Positions 15,276 to 22,283 of a stretch of 64,000 nt of DNA are shown here, piece by piece. Both the position numbers and the translations under genes were made by a program. Below the pieces are notes generated by a model. The model was not told the DNA's origin. It searched no databases and saw only the letters and a list, made by a program, of their open reading frames with translations. The DNA is from a virus. How positions within the stretch are numbered: position 1 is the stretch's first letter; each line of letters begins with the position of its first letter. The DNA is taken from positions 64,001-128,000 of the IMG/VR virus record IMGVR_UViG_3300019487_000003. The stretch is one strand, 5' to 3'.

Positions 15276-15610
15276 TTTTTGTTTTTGGTTCAAATTTGGC
15301 AGGTAGACATGGAGCTGGTGCGGCCGCATGGGCCTTGCACAAACATGGTGCAAAATATGGACAAGGAGTTGGTTTGCAGGGAAACTCTTATGCTATTCCT
15401 ACAAAAGACAAGAAGTTGAAACCTTTACCATTATCTGAAATAAAAAAGTATGTAGAACAATTTCTGGATTTTGCCGCGCAGAATCCAGAAATGATTTTCT
15501 TTGTAACTAAAGTTGGTTGTGGATTAGCTGGATATTCTGTTGACGAAATTGGGCCAATGTTCTATAATGCTCCTAAGAACTGTCTTTTACCCGAAGAGTT
15601 TGGTATATGA
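15272..15610 (+). CDS. A1S_2505-family phage protein (macro-domain-like)
   Basis: 112 residues. IFVFGSNLAGRHGAGAA at the N-terminus and FVTKVGCGLAGY in the second half match a phage non-structural family with a macro-domain-like nucleotide-binding loop pattern. ADP-ribose or nucleotide binding is plausible but not shown. It is translationally coupled upstream and precedes the RNA ligase gene by 9 nt. Confidence 0.7.
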   Translation: MIFVFGSNLAGRHGAGAAAWALHKHGAKYGQGVGLQGNSYAIPTKDKKLKPLPLSEIKKYVEQFLDFAAQNPEMIFFVTKVGCGLAGYSVDEIGPMFYNAPKNCLLPEEFGI

Positions 15611-15619
15611 GAAAATTGT

Positions 15620-16666
15620 ATGAGTTTATTCATTGCACCACTATCTAAGTTTGAACTTGAGAAACACCCAAATGCTGATACACTATCAATTGCAAAAGTT
15701 GGTGGTTGGCAAGCTGTAGTTAGGACTAAGGATTTCATTAATGAAACTCTTGGTGTTTATGTGCCATTAGATGCTATCGCTGCTGAAAATCATCCTTTGC
15801 TTTCTTTTCTTCAGGGAAAGAAGGTGAAGACATGTAAACTTAGGGGAGAACTTTCACAAGGAGTTTTATTGCCTTGGACAAAAGTTGTGGCTCATTTCAA
15901 AAACGATTTAAAAATGAGTGACGAATCATTAACTAAACTTTCGTTTGAAGGAAAAGACCTTGCTCCGGTTTTGCGAATTAAGAGATGGGTAGATACATCT
16001 ACAAAATTTGTTACTGGTGATGCAGAAGCCCCGCACGAAAAATTTCACAAATATACTGATATTGAAAACATTAAAAACTTTTCAAACATAATTCCATTGG
16101 GAGAAAAAGTTCATATCTCGGAAAAACTACATGGCACTTCTGCTAGATTTGCATACATTGATGGAAAGTTTATGTTAGGTTCAAGAAACATTCAATTGAA
16201 ACTTGACGCCGAGAATAAATCAATTTATCATCATGTTTTTGAAAAAGAAAATCTTAAAGAAAAATTACTTAGTGTTAGAGATATTTTCGGATTAGAAGAT
16301 GCTGCAATCTACGGTGAAATTGTTGGACCTAAGGTTCAAGATTTAAAATATGGTCAAACAGAACCAACTTTGTTTGTATATGATATAGTTGTAGATGGTG
16401 TATATGTTTTACCAGCAGCATTACAAGATGTAGCGCAAGCTCTAGGACTAAAGCTGGTTCCAGAATTAAAGATTGGTCCGCTTGAAGAAAAGGATTTTGA
16501 ACTTCGATTAGGAAAAAGCACCTTAGATGATTCACACATTAGAGAAGGTATTGTGATTAAACCAATTCTTCCTAGATGGGATCAAGATTTGGGCAGAGTA
16601 ATTTTAAAAGTCATTTCAGAAGATTATTTAATGAGAAAGGGGGCAAAGGATACTGGAGATGTCTAA
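15620..16666 (+). CDS. RNA ligase, Rnl5 (DRB0094) type
   Basis: 348 residues. The N-terminal OB-like domain (about 1-125) is followed by a nucleotidyltransferase domain. The adenylation motif is EKLHGTSARF (nucleophile Lys at about 169); GSRN, YGEIVG, EGIVIK and LKVIS are later motifs III-V. This domain order is that of Deinococcus Rnl (Rnl5), which seals nicked RNA ends. It probably repairs tRNAs cut by host anticodon nucleases, together with the HAD, cREC and CCA enzymes nearby. Confidence 0.88.
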   Translation: MSLFIAPLSKFELEKHPNADTLSIAKVGGWQAVVRTKDFINETLGVYVPLDAIAAENHPLLSFLQGKKVKTCKLRGELSQGVLLPWTKVVAHFKNDLKMSDESLTKLSFEGKDLAPVLRIKRWVDTSTKFVTGDAEAPHEKFHKYTDIENIKNFSNIIPLGEKVHISEKLHGTSARFAYIDGKFMLGSRNIQLKLDAENKSIYHHVFEKENLKEKLLSVRDIFGLEDAAIYGEIVGPKVQDLKYGQTEPTLFVYDIVVDGVYVLPAALQDVAQALGLKLVPELKIGPLEEKDFELRLGKSTLDDSHIREGIVIKPILPRWDQDLGRVILKVISEDYLMRKGAKDTGDV

Positions 16667-16931
16667 AGAACTTGAAGAAAGAGAATCATTTGTAGATTTT
16701 ATAGGACAAACTGTAAGAGTTGGTGATACAATTGTTTATCCTGCTCGTCAATCTTCTTCATTATGGTTGGATAAAGCAACAGTAGAAAAGATTAGTGTGT
16801 ATAAAGACCATTACTATGATAGTGATCAGTTCACAGATGTTTTGCAAATAAAACTTTCAAAAAAGAGAACCCTAATCCTTCTGTCAGAAATTGACAGAGT
16901 TGTGAAAATCGATTTAAAAGAAATAGAATAA
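16659..16931 (+). CDS. Hypothetical protein, KOW-like start
   Basis: 90 residues. It begins with an acidic stretch, then GQTVRVGDTIVYPAR, a small beta-barrel-like opening found in many phage proteins. It overlaps the RNA ligase gene by 8 nt. Function unknown. Confidence 0.6.
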   Translation: MSKELEERESFVDFIGQTVRVGDTIVYPARQSSSLWLDKATVEKISVYKDHYYDSDQFTDVLQIKLSKKRTLILLSEIDRVVKIDLKEIE

Positions 16932-16962
16932 AGATTCGAGATTATTAGAGAATTTCTAGTGC

Positions 16963-16991
16963 TTGACAATCATATCCATATATGATATAAT
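16963..16991 (+). promoter_or_regulatory. Promoter with leaderless architecture
   Basis: TTGACA at 16963-16968, 17-nt spacer, TATAAT at 16986-16991, then GGATGT and the ATG at 16998. Confidence 0.85.
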
Positions 16992-16997
16992 GGATGT

Positions 16998-17783
16998 ATG
17001 AGTAGAAAATTCGTATTTGGGGATATTCACGGTTGTCTTGTTCCTCTTAAAGAGAACATGGACTATATTTTTGCTAATGAATCGTTCGACAATAAGAACG
17101 ATTCTTTCATCTTTATTGGTGACTATGTTGATCGTGGCCCTAAGTCAAAGCAGGTAATTGATCTTCTGATTCAACTGAAGAAGGATTATCCTGATACTGT
17201 CTTCCTGAGAGGAAATCATGAAGACATGATGATGGATTATCTCGGACTTGGCGGTTCATACGGAAATATGTTTCTTTATAACGGTGGCAGCTCAACACTT
17301 GATTCATACAATCTTTTCAGCGCAGATGAATTTGATGGTTATCACGACATGGTTGATAGACCAGAAGAATATGAAAGGACTCAAAAGATAGTTAGAGAAA
17401 GATTTCCTGAAGATCATTATAATTTTCTTAAGTCAACTCAACTGTATCATGACACCCCTGATATTCTTTTTGTTCATGCAGGCCTTAATCCTTATCGGCC
17501 TCTTGAGGAACAAACACCTTTTGATTTTCTCTGGGTTCAAGATAATAGAGACCGATTCTTTAACTGGATGGCGAGAAAGCCATGGCATAAACTTATGGTT
17601 CATGGACACACTCCTGATGAACCAGATAAGGTTAAGAAACATGCAAAGAAAAATCGTATCAATGTTGATACGGGCTTTGTGTATGGTGGTCGTCTGACCT
17701 GTCTTGTTATTGATTCAGATGTTGAAACATCAAAGTGGAAGATGATTCAACATGATGGTGATGAAGTATTGATCCGGTATTAA
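16998..17783 (+). CDS. PPP-family metallophosphatase
   Basis: 261 residues. The full PPP signature is present: GDIHG (about 8-12), GDYVDRG, RGNHE, a VHAGL motif and MVHGHTP. This resembles lambda phosphatase and bacterial Ser/Thr phosphatases using two metal ions. Substrates could be phosphoproteins or nucleotides such as Ap4A. It is expressed from its own strong promoter, apparently leaderless. Confidence 0.88.
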   Translation: MSRKFVFGDIHGCLVPLKENMDYIFANESFDNKNDSFIFIGDYVDRGPKSKQVIDLLIQLKKDYPDTVFLRGNHEDMMMDYLGLGGSYGNMFLYNGGSSTLDSYNLFSADEFDGYHDMVDRPEEYERTQKIVRERFPEDHYNFLKSTQLYHDTPDILFVHAGLNPYRPLEEQTPFDFLWVQDNRDRFFNWMARKPWHKLMVHGHTPDEPDKVKKHAKKNRINVDTGFVYGGRLTCLVIDSDVETSKWKMIQHDGDEVLIRY

Positions 17784-17785
17784 TT

Positions 17786-18106
17786 ATGTTATACAAACCA
17801 CTTGGTGTAGATGTTTATCCAGAAATTGTGTTAGCACGATGGAGGATATTTGAAGTTTCTTCTCGTTTTTGGGAGGGGAGAACAAGACATTTTGTTGGAG
17901 ATAATCTAACCGAAGGATCGGGTAGAGTAAGTTCACAAATTGTTCAGTTCGACAAAGAAAAAATGATGGGTATAACTAGATCGAATAGGGCATATGAACT
18001 TCGCGGGCCTTCTGGGTTTGACCGTGATGGTCTTTATGTCTGGAATCGTTGGTGTGAAATTTGTGAAGCTGAAAATATCGTTGATGTAACTGAGGAATAT
18101 GAATAA
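17786..18106 (+). CDS. Hypothetical protein
   Basis: 106 residues, no recognised domain. It is rich in Arg and Trp, with NLTEGSGRVSSQIVQFD in the centre. It follows the phosphatase gene by 2 nt and overlaps the next gene by 8 nt. Confidence 0.6.
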   Translation: MLYKPLGVDVYPEIVLARWRIFEVSSRFWEGRTRHFVGDNLTEGSGRVSSQIVQFDKEKMMGITRSNRAYELRGPSGFDRDGLYVWNRWCEICEAENIVDVTEEYE

Positions 18107-19217
18107 GGGATTTCTTTTTCTAGTGTTGTTTGTTATTTCTTGTGGGTCTTCTGGTGGATCAAGCGATCCGGTTGTGTCTGAAGATCCTCGAAAGAGGGTC
18201 CTTGTGACAACAGACTTGGGTGGTGATCCTGATGATACACAATCTTTAGTTCACTTGCTTTTATATTCTGATATATTAAACCTTGAAGGTATAGTTGTCG
18301 GGTGGCCAACAGGAAACTTTGGGCTTGGACTAGCAACAATAGCTGAATATGAAAAGGATTTGCCAAATCTTTCATTTCATTCTGGTGACTATCCAACACC
18401 AGATTATTTGCGTTCAATCCTGAAACAGGGTTCAACTCGTAAATTCAATGGAACAAATGCTTCTGAAGGTTCAACTCACATTATTGCACAAGCGTTGAAA
18501 CCATCAAATAAAAAGTTGCATATTTCTGTTTGGGGAAGTATTACAGATGTGGCTCAAGCTATACATGATGCTCCAGAAATCAAACAATTTATAACAGTAA
18601 CTTCTAGTGGTGGATGGAACACTCGGCAAGATGAAGAATCGAGGGCCTATCTTTTCAATAATCATCCTGATTTAGTTTGGGTTGAACAAGATAGCACAGG
18701 ACGAGGCATTTATGTTACGGGTCTTAATGATAAAAGCAGATATGGTAATGTGGGCTTTGTTTCTCAGATTGTTAGGCCTGCTGGAAATCTTGGTGAATTT
18801 TACTATCAACAAAGTAGAAGAATCAATGTTAATGCCTTCGGTATAAAGATGGGTGATACACCAACTTGGTTTATTCCTGTTTATTCTAACGTATACGAGA
18901 ATCTTCCTGTTGTTGCACAATCAGAACCTACCGCACCTTCTTGGGGTGGCAGATATTGTCAACCAGTTCCTAATAGAGCAACATACTGGAATGATTGCCC
19001 GCATAAAGAATGGATCATTGGTGGCTACAAGGGAACATATACTGTTGCCGAACATAGACAGGCAATTTTAAATGATTGGGAACTTAGACTTTTAAGAACG
19101 TATCCTCCTGAAGTCGCAAAAGCAAAATTGATGCAATACATTTTTTCTCATGCAATGGAAATTCGTTCTTTTAAACCATTTAAACCATTTAAACCTGTGG
19201 AATTAAAGAGAAAATAA
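18099..19217 (+). CDS. Lipoprotein with DUF1593 (nucleoside-hydrolase-like) domain
   Basis: 372 residues. A lipobox (VISCGSS, Cys about 15) ends a short signal peptide. The body starts RVLVTTDLGGDPDDTQSLVHLLL, the Asp-rich metal site of the Sde182 nucleoside-hydrolase-like family (DUF1593), and continues HISVWGSITDVAQAI and GGWNTRQDEESRAYLF. In bacteria the family accompanies polysaccharide breakdown. The C-terminus has three FKPFK-type repeats encoded by 9-nt direct repeats, and its last codons form repeat copy 2. It would be membrane-anchored and act outside the cytoplasm. Confidence 0.82.
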   Translation: MNKGFLFLVLFVISCGSSGGSSDPVVSEDPRKRVLVTTDLGGDPDDTQSLVHLLLYSDILNLEGIVVGWPTGNFGLGLATIAEYEKDLPNLSFHSGDYPTPDYLRSILKQGSTRKFNGTNASEGSTHIIAQALKPSNKKLHISVWGSITDVAQAIHDAPEIKQFITVTSSGGWNTRQDEESRAYLFNNHPDLVWVEQDSTGRGIYVTGLNDKSRYGNVGFVSQIVRPAGNLGEFYYQQSRRINVNAFGIKMGDTPTWFIPVYSNVYENLPVVAQSEPTAPSWGGRYCQPVPNRATYWNDCPHKEWIIGGYKGTYTVAEHRQAILNDWELRLLRTYPPEVAKAKLMQYIFSHAMEIRSFKPFKPFKPVELKRK

Positions 19218-19230
19218 TTTCTTGACAAGT
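19194..19230 (+). repeat. 37-nt direct repeat carrying a promoter -35 box (copy 2)
   Basis: It matches 3347-3383 except for one extra A. Here it encodes the last residues of the DUF1593 lipoprotein and contains the -35 box of the next promoter. Confidence 0.8.
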
Positions 19231-19250
19231 GCAGTAAAAACAGTTATAAT
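19222..19250 (+). promoter_or_regulatory. Promoter for the 19.3 kb structured RNA
   Basis: TTGACA at 19222-19227, 17-nt spacer, TATAAT at 19245-19250. Confidence 0.8.
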
Positions 19251-19256
19251 GTATAA

Positions 19257-19592
19257 ATAAACGTGCCCTGTAGAGGTTAACTCTTTAAATGGTTTCGATC
19301 AGCAGGGAATTTAAATTAGATTGGGATATGTTAAAGCAGATATTTAATAGACAAAGACATTGGCAGATGAGCGCGGTTAGCGCAAAGGCCATCGTGCGCT
19401 TTGCGATTAATAGTCGCTCTAAACGTATCTAAGTCACCTTCCAAAAGGTTTCTTAGAGCGAAAAACTCGGGAAACCAAATTCAAAAATAAAATCGAATAA
19501 GTTTCTCTGAGGGCTACAAACTTTAAAGTGAAGTTCTTCCCTTTTAAGGAAGAAAATGCGGGGCAGTACCGTGGTGGCCTACCAATTTAAAG
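19257..19592 (+). ncRNA. Structured RNA of about 330 nt, family not recognised
   Basis: No credible ORF lies between the promoter and the 19602 gene. TGCCC (19264) can pair with GGGCA (19561). Strong local stems are CCCTG/CAGGG, CGCAAAG/CTTTGCG, CGCTCTAA/TTAGAGCG enclosing ACCTT/AAGGT, and a stem near CTTCCC/GGAAG. The 3' part ends GTGGCCT-ACCA, which can pair with AGGCCAT at about 19385, mimicking a tRNA acceptor. It may be a phage regulatory RNA or another ornate RNA. Confidence 0.55.
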
Positions 19593-19601
19593 AAGGTGTT
19601 T

Positions 19602-19949
19602 ATGGGAAAGATTAAGGTAGACGGGGTCAAATACAAATATATTGCATCTGATCCGTTGAACATTCAAGACATTTTTGCAACACAAAGATGCTTGAAACGA
19701 AAAGAGCAAATTGATAGTTTGATGAAATCTATCAATGATGGTGAAAGAATTGAACCCATCCTGCTTTTTCAAGATGATAATGGGAGAGTAAGTGTTTTGG
19801 ATGGCCATCACCGTTTAAGTGCTTATTACCTGGCTGGGCGGACAATATTAGAAACATGGGAATTTACATTGATTAAGGGAGCATATAATAAAAAGCCATT
19901 GATCTTCAAACACGTAAGATTGATGCAGGAACATGGACTTGTCGTATAA
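19602..19949 (+). CDS. ParB/sulfiredoxin-like domain protein
   Basis: 115 residues from the ATG at 19602 (AAGG about 8 nt upstream). VLDGHHRLSAYYLAG is the ParB-like nuclease/Srx motif, preceded by RKEQIDSLMKSINDGERIEPILLF. These domains bind nucleotides and occur in DNA partition and modification proteins. The last 15 nt of the gene are also the 5' end of a tRNA gene. Confidence 0.75.
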   Translation: MGKIKVDGVKYKYIASDPLNIQDIFATQRCLKRKEQIDSLMKSINDGERIEPILLFQDDNGRVSVLDGHHRLSAYYLAGRTILETWEFTLIKGAYNKKPLIFKHVRLMQEHGLVV

Positions 19950-20009
19950 AAGAATTATTGCTCCCTCTTAAGGAGACAGATCAAGGTGCAAATCCTTGCG
20001 AGTCCACCA
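19935..20009 (+). tRNA. tRNA-Lys (CUU), overlapping the ParB-like gene
   Basis: Acceptor GGACTTG/CGAGTCC with ACCA, T-arm CAAGG-TGCAAAT-CCTTG, anticodon stem CTCC/GGAG with loop CTCTTAA. The D-arm is AT-only and irregular (ATAA/TTAT). The first 15 nt overlap the upstream stop region. Confidence 0.75.
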
Positions 20010-20021
20010 TGAAAAGATTTT

Positions 20022-20097
20022 GGCCGACTGGTGAAAAAGTATATCACGCGGTGCTTCTAACACTGAGTTTCGGGTTAGATTCCTGAGTTGGCTACCA
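20022..20097 (+). tRNA. tRNA-Arg (UCU)
   Basis: Acceptor GGCCGAC/GTTGGCT with ACCA. Anticodon stem CGGTG/CACTG with loop CTTCTAA. Confidence 0.88.
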
Positions 20098-20098
20098 T

Positions 20099-20174
20099 GC
20101 TTCGTAAGCTAATCTAGTGAAAGCACTTGTCTGAAGAACAAGGGAGCTTAGGGCAGAACTAAGACGGAGCACCA
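20099..20174 (+). tRNA. tRNA-Phe (GAA)
   Basis: Acceptor GCTTCGT/ACGGAGC with ACCA. Anticodon stem CTTGT/ACAAG with loop CTGAAGA. Confidence 0.92.
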
Positions 20175-20183
20175 TAATTTTGT

Positions 20184-20260
20184 CCCTGTCGGTGAGGCTG
20201 GTAGTGCCAGCCCGTCTGATAAGCGGGTGCAGCAAAGTTCGATTCTTTGGGCAGGGACCA
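20184..20260 (+). tRNA. tRNA-Ile (GAU)
   Basis: Acceptor CCCTGTC/GGCAGGG with ACCA. Anticodon stem CCCGT/GCGGG with loop CTGATAA, and T-arm CAAAG-TTCGATT-CTTTG. Confidence 0.92.
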
Positions 20261-20261
20261 T

Positions 20262-20336
20262 GGGCTGATAGTGATAGTAGGAGCACACCGGCCTTGCAAG
20301 TCGGAAGTCTGGGAGCGTAACCCAGTCGGTCCACCA
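20262..20336 (+). tRNA. tRNA-Ala (UGC)
   Basis: Acceptor GGGCTGA/TCGGTCC with ACCA. Anticodon stem CCGGC/GTCGG with loop CTTGCAA. Confidence 0.92.
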
Positions 20337-20352
20337 AATTTTAGGAGAATGT

Positions 20353-20625
20353 ATGACTGAGGAAGAAAGAGAAAAGATATTACAAGAGTTAGTTGAGGAA
20401 AGTGAAAATTTGGGCCTCTATAATGTTGTTGATTATAAAGAGGCCATGATTTATCTGTTTAGTAACATGTCTGTTGGTGAATGGCATTATCTACAGGCAA
20501 GGTTTGAACAAACAAGAGACTTTGCTTTACTTGGATTAACAGGTAATTTGGGGTGGGAGATGCCACTGATAAGATTGATTGAAGAATGTATGAAAGAAAG
20601 TGAAAGAAGATTGAAAGAAAAATAA
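20353..20625 (+). CDS. Small acidic helical protein
   Basis: 90 residues, rich in Glu, with a GEWHYLQARFEQTRDFALLG core. TTAGGAG lies before the ATG. It lies between tRNA genes and is probably on the same transcript. Function unknown. Confidence 0.65.
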   Translation: MTEEEREKILQELVEESENLGLYNVVDYKEAMIYLFSNMSVGEWHYLQARFEQTRDFALLGLTGNLGWEMPLIRLIEECMKESERRLKEK

Positions 20626-20629
20626 TTAT

Positions 20630-20704
20630 TGACCTATGGTGTATTGGTGAGCACGAACGTCTTATAAGCGTTCTGGGAAGGTTCGATTCCTTCTAGGTCG
20701 ACCA
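20630..20704 (+). tRNA. tRNA-Ile (UAU)
   Basis: Acceptor TGACCTA/TAGGTCG with ACCA. Anticodon stem AACGT/GCGTT with loop CTTATAA, and T-arm GAAGG-TTCGATT-CCTTC. A UAU anticodon reads AUA directly and is rare in bacteria, which normally use a lysidine-modified CAU. Confidence 0.85.
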
Positions 20705-20721
20705 TAGTTTTGTGAAAGTAT

Positions 20722-20795
20722 TCCGTTGTCGTTTAATAGTAGGACAAGTGGCTGTTAACCACTGAATGTTGGTGCGAGTCCAGCCGACGGAGCCA
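20722..20795 (+). tRNA. tRNA-Asn (GUU)
   Basis: Acceptor TCCGTTG/CGACGGA with discriminator G and CCA. Anticodon stem AGTGG/CCACT with loop CTGTTAA. Confidence 0.92.
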
Positions 20796-20809
20796 TAATA
20801 GGAAAAAAG

Positions 20810-21355
20810 ATGACTGCAAAATATGAATATGTAAAAAAGTGGCACCAGAGAACGAAACAAAAATTAATTGAGATGTTGGGTGGGAAATGTAGGTCTTGTG
20901 GATATAATAGGTGTTCATCTGCTCTTGAATTTCACCATGTTGATCCAGATGAAAAAGATTTTTCAATCTCAAAGTGGCGGCAAAAGAGCTGGGAAATTTT
21001 GGTAAATGAGATTAAGAAATGCGTATTACTTTGCTCTAATTGTCATAGGGAAGTTCATGCAGGTTTACAAAAATGCCCTAAAATAATTTTTAACGATAAG
21101 GGATATAGACCTTATGATTCTTTAATCAAAGCGGAGAAAAGAAAATGTATTTGTTGTAATAAAGAATATTTTGGTTTATCTGGAAGAAAATATTGTTCGC
21201 AAACATGCAGTAAGAAAAATTCTGAAAAAATTGATTGGCCGACTAATAACCAATTGAAGCAGATGATTAAAAATGCTAACTTTGTCAAGGTTGCAAAGCA
21301 ACTTGGTGTAACAGATAATGCAGTAAGAAAAAGATTGAAAAATAATGCGAGATAG
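20810..21355 (+). CDS. HNH endonuclease
   Basis: 181 residues. CRSCGY, then LEFHHVDPDEKDF, then CVLLCSNCHREVHAG is a zinc-supported HNH nuclease core (about residues 26-85). A second Cys pair set (CICC, CSQTC) and a C-terminal helix-turn-helix-like part (VAKQLGVTDNAVRKRLK) would bind DNA. It sits inside the tRNA array and is probably a homing endonuclease. Its stop codon lies inside the next tRNA gene. Confidence 0.8.
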   Translation: MTAKYEYVKKWHQRTKQKLIEMLGGKCRSCGYNRCSSALEFHHVDPDEKDFSISKWRQKSWEILVNEIKKCVLLCSNCHREVHAGLQKCPKIIFNDKGYRPYDSLIKAEKRKCICCNKEYFGLSGRKYCSQTCSKKNSEKIDWPTNNQLKQMIKNANFVKVAKQLGVTDNAVRKRLKNNAR

Positions 21356-21419
21356 TGAAGTGGTAAAACCTGAGTCTCATAAACTCATGTCCCAGGTTCG
21401 ATTCCTGGTCTCGCAACCA
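21346..21419 (+). tRNA. tRNA-Met (CAU)
   Basis: Acceptor TGCGAGA/TCTCGCA with ACCA. Anticodon stem TGAGT/ACTCA with loop CTCATAA. The first acceptor pair T-A is closed, so it is not a typical initiator. It could also be an Ile2 (lysidine) tRNA. It overlaps the HNH gene by 10 nt. Confidence 0.88.
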
Positions 21420-21422
21420 TAT

Positions 21423-21496
21423 TCCGGAATCGTCTAATGGGAGGACGACGGCCTTTGAACCCGTAAATCTTCGTTCGAGTCGAAGTTCCGGAACCA
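21423..21496 (+). tRNA. tRNA-Gln (UUG)
   Basis: Acceptor TCCGGAA/TTCCGGA with ACCA. Anticodon loop CTTTGAA, with the last stem pair mismatched. Confidence 0.88.
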
Positions 21497-21529
21497 CAAT
21501 AGAGCACATTTTATTAAGTGTGTTGTCTT

Positions 21530-21603
21530 GTGGCTGTAGCTTAAAAGTAAAGCGTCAGGCTGTGAACCTGTCCAAGAGGGAGCATTACCCTCCTGCCACC
21601 CCA
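21530..21603 (+). tRNA. tRNA-His (GUG)
   Basis: Acceptor GTGGCTG/CTGCCAC with C73 and CCA, anticodon loop CTGTGAA. The base before position 1 is T, not the G-1 normally encoded in bacteria. Confidence 0.85.
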
Positions 21604-21610
21604 GTTTTAT

Positions 21611-21685
21611 GGGCGGTTAGTTTAATGTATAGAATCTCGGGCTACGAACCTGAGGGTAAGGGTTAGATTCCTTTACTGCCCACCA
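21611..21685 (+). tRNA. tRNA-Arg (ACG)
   Basis: Acceptor GGGCGGT/ACTGCCC with ACCA. Anticodon stem TCGGG/CCTGA with loop CTACGAA. A34 would need deamination to inosine. Confidence 0.9.
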
Positions 21686-21686
21686 T

Positions 21687-21760
21687 GCTCGGTTAGTTAA
21701 ACAGTATAACATTCGGCTTACATCCGAAAGTTGAGAGTGCGATTCTTTCACTGAGTACCA
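21687..21760 (+). tRNA. tRNA-Val (UAC)
   Basis: Acceptor GCTCGGT/ACTGAGT with ACCA. Anticodon stem TTCGG/CCGAA with loop CTTACAT. Confidence 0.9.
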
Positions 21761-21763
21761 TAT

Positions 21764-21839
21764 ACGTCGTCATGTCCCAAGGCTGGCGAGTTGGATTCCA
21801 AACCCGACTGGGAGTGTTCGATTCACTCACGGCGTGCCA
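21764..21839 (+). tRNA. tRNA-Trp (CCA)
   Basis: Acceptor ACGTCGT/ACGGCGT with discriminator G and CCA. Anticodon loop TTCCAAA, with an A-C mismatch at the end of the anticodon stem. Confidence 0.88.
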
Positions 21840-21851
21840 TTTTTATGATGC

Positions 21852-21939
21852 GGAAGGTTGACAGAGAGGTAATGTGCCCGGTTGCTAACCGGAGGCCGAT
21901 GTAAAAGTCGCCGAGGTTCGATTCCTTGACTTTCCGCCA
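21852..21939 (+). tRNA. tRNA-Ser (GCU)
   Basis: Acceptor GGAAGGT/ACTTTCC with discriminator G and CCA. Anticodon stem CCGG/CCGG with loop TTGCTAA, and a long variable arm. Confidence 0.9.
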
Positions 21940-22039
21940 CTTCTTAATGTCGAAAAAATCGTTAAAACAGTCCCTTAAATACAATTTAATCGTTTATTAG
22001 ACAGAAATATAAATCTTAAATGCGATTTAATCGAGCAAC

Positions 22040-22240
22040 TAAATATCACGTAGACTGCGGCGTGGAAGGACACGCGATTAACTTTCAGCAGTGGTAAGGC
22101 CTGGATGAGAAACACCCTAGTGCAGTGTTTCAATAGACCGTCGAGGGTTAAACGAGAAAGCCACACAATCACTCGTTAAGTCCCCTAAAGCGCCCATCAA
22201 TTTCCGGAAAATTGATGGTAAATATCGGAAAATTCCAGAG
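22040..22240 (+). ncRNA. Structured RNA of about 200 nt after the tRNA array
   Basis: The 344-nt gap before the 22284 gene has no believable ORF. It contains nested stems: ACTGC/GCAGT enclosing GCGTG/CACGC, then GAAACAC/GTGTTTC, TTAAACGAG/CTCGTTAA and CATCAATTT/AAATTGATG. I do not recognise the family. It could be an independent RNA or the leader of the 22284 gene. Confidence 0.5.
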
Positions 22241-22283
22241 GTGTTTCGAGTCACCCAGTCTACCTTATTCCCTAAATATTTTT

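Noticed and set aside
19257-19592. Group I intron within a tRNA
   Set aside because: The AGGCCAT/GTGGCCT pair with ACCA suggested a split tRNA, but no group I P7 or core motif was visible and no anticodon arm can be placed.
20092-20337. Minus-strand ORF over tRNA-Phe/Ile/Ala
   Set aside because: Antisense to three tRNAs; composition reflects tRNA stems.
21285-21509. Minus-strand ORF over tRNA-Met and tRNA-Gln
   Set aside because: Antisense to two well-formed tRNAs and the HNH gene end, with no start signal.
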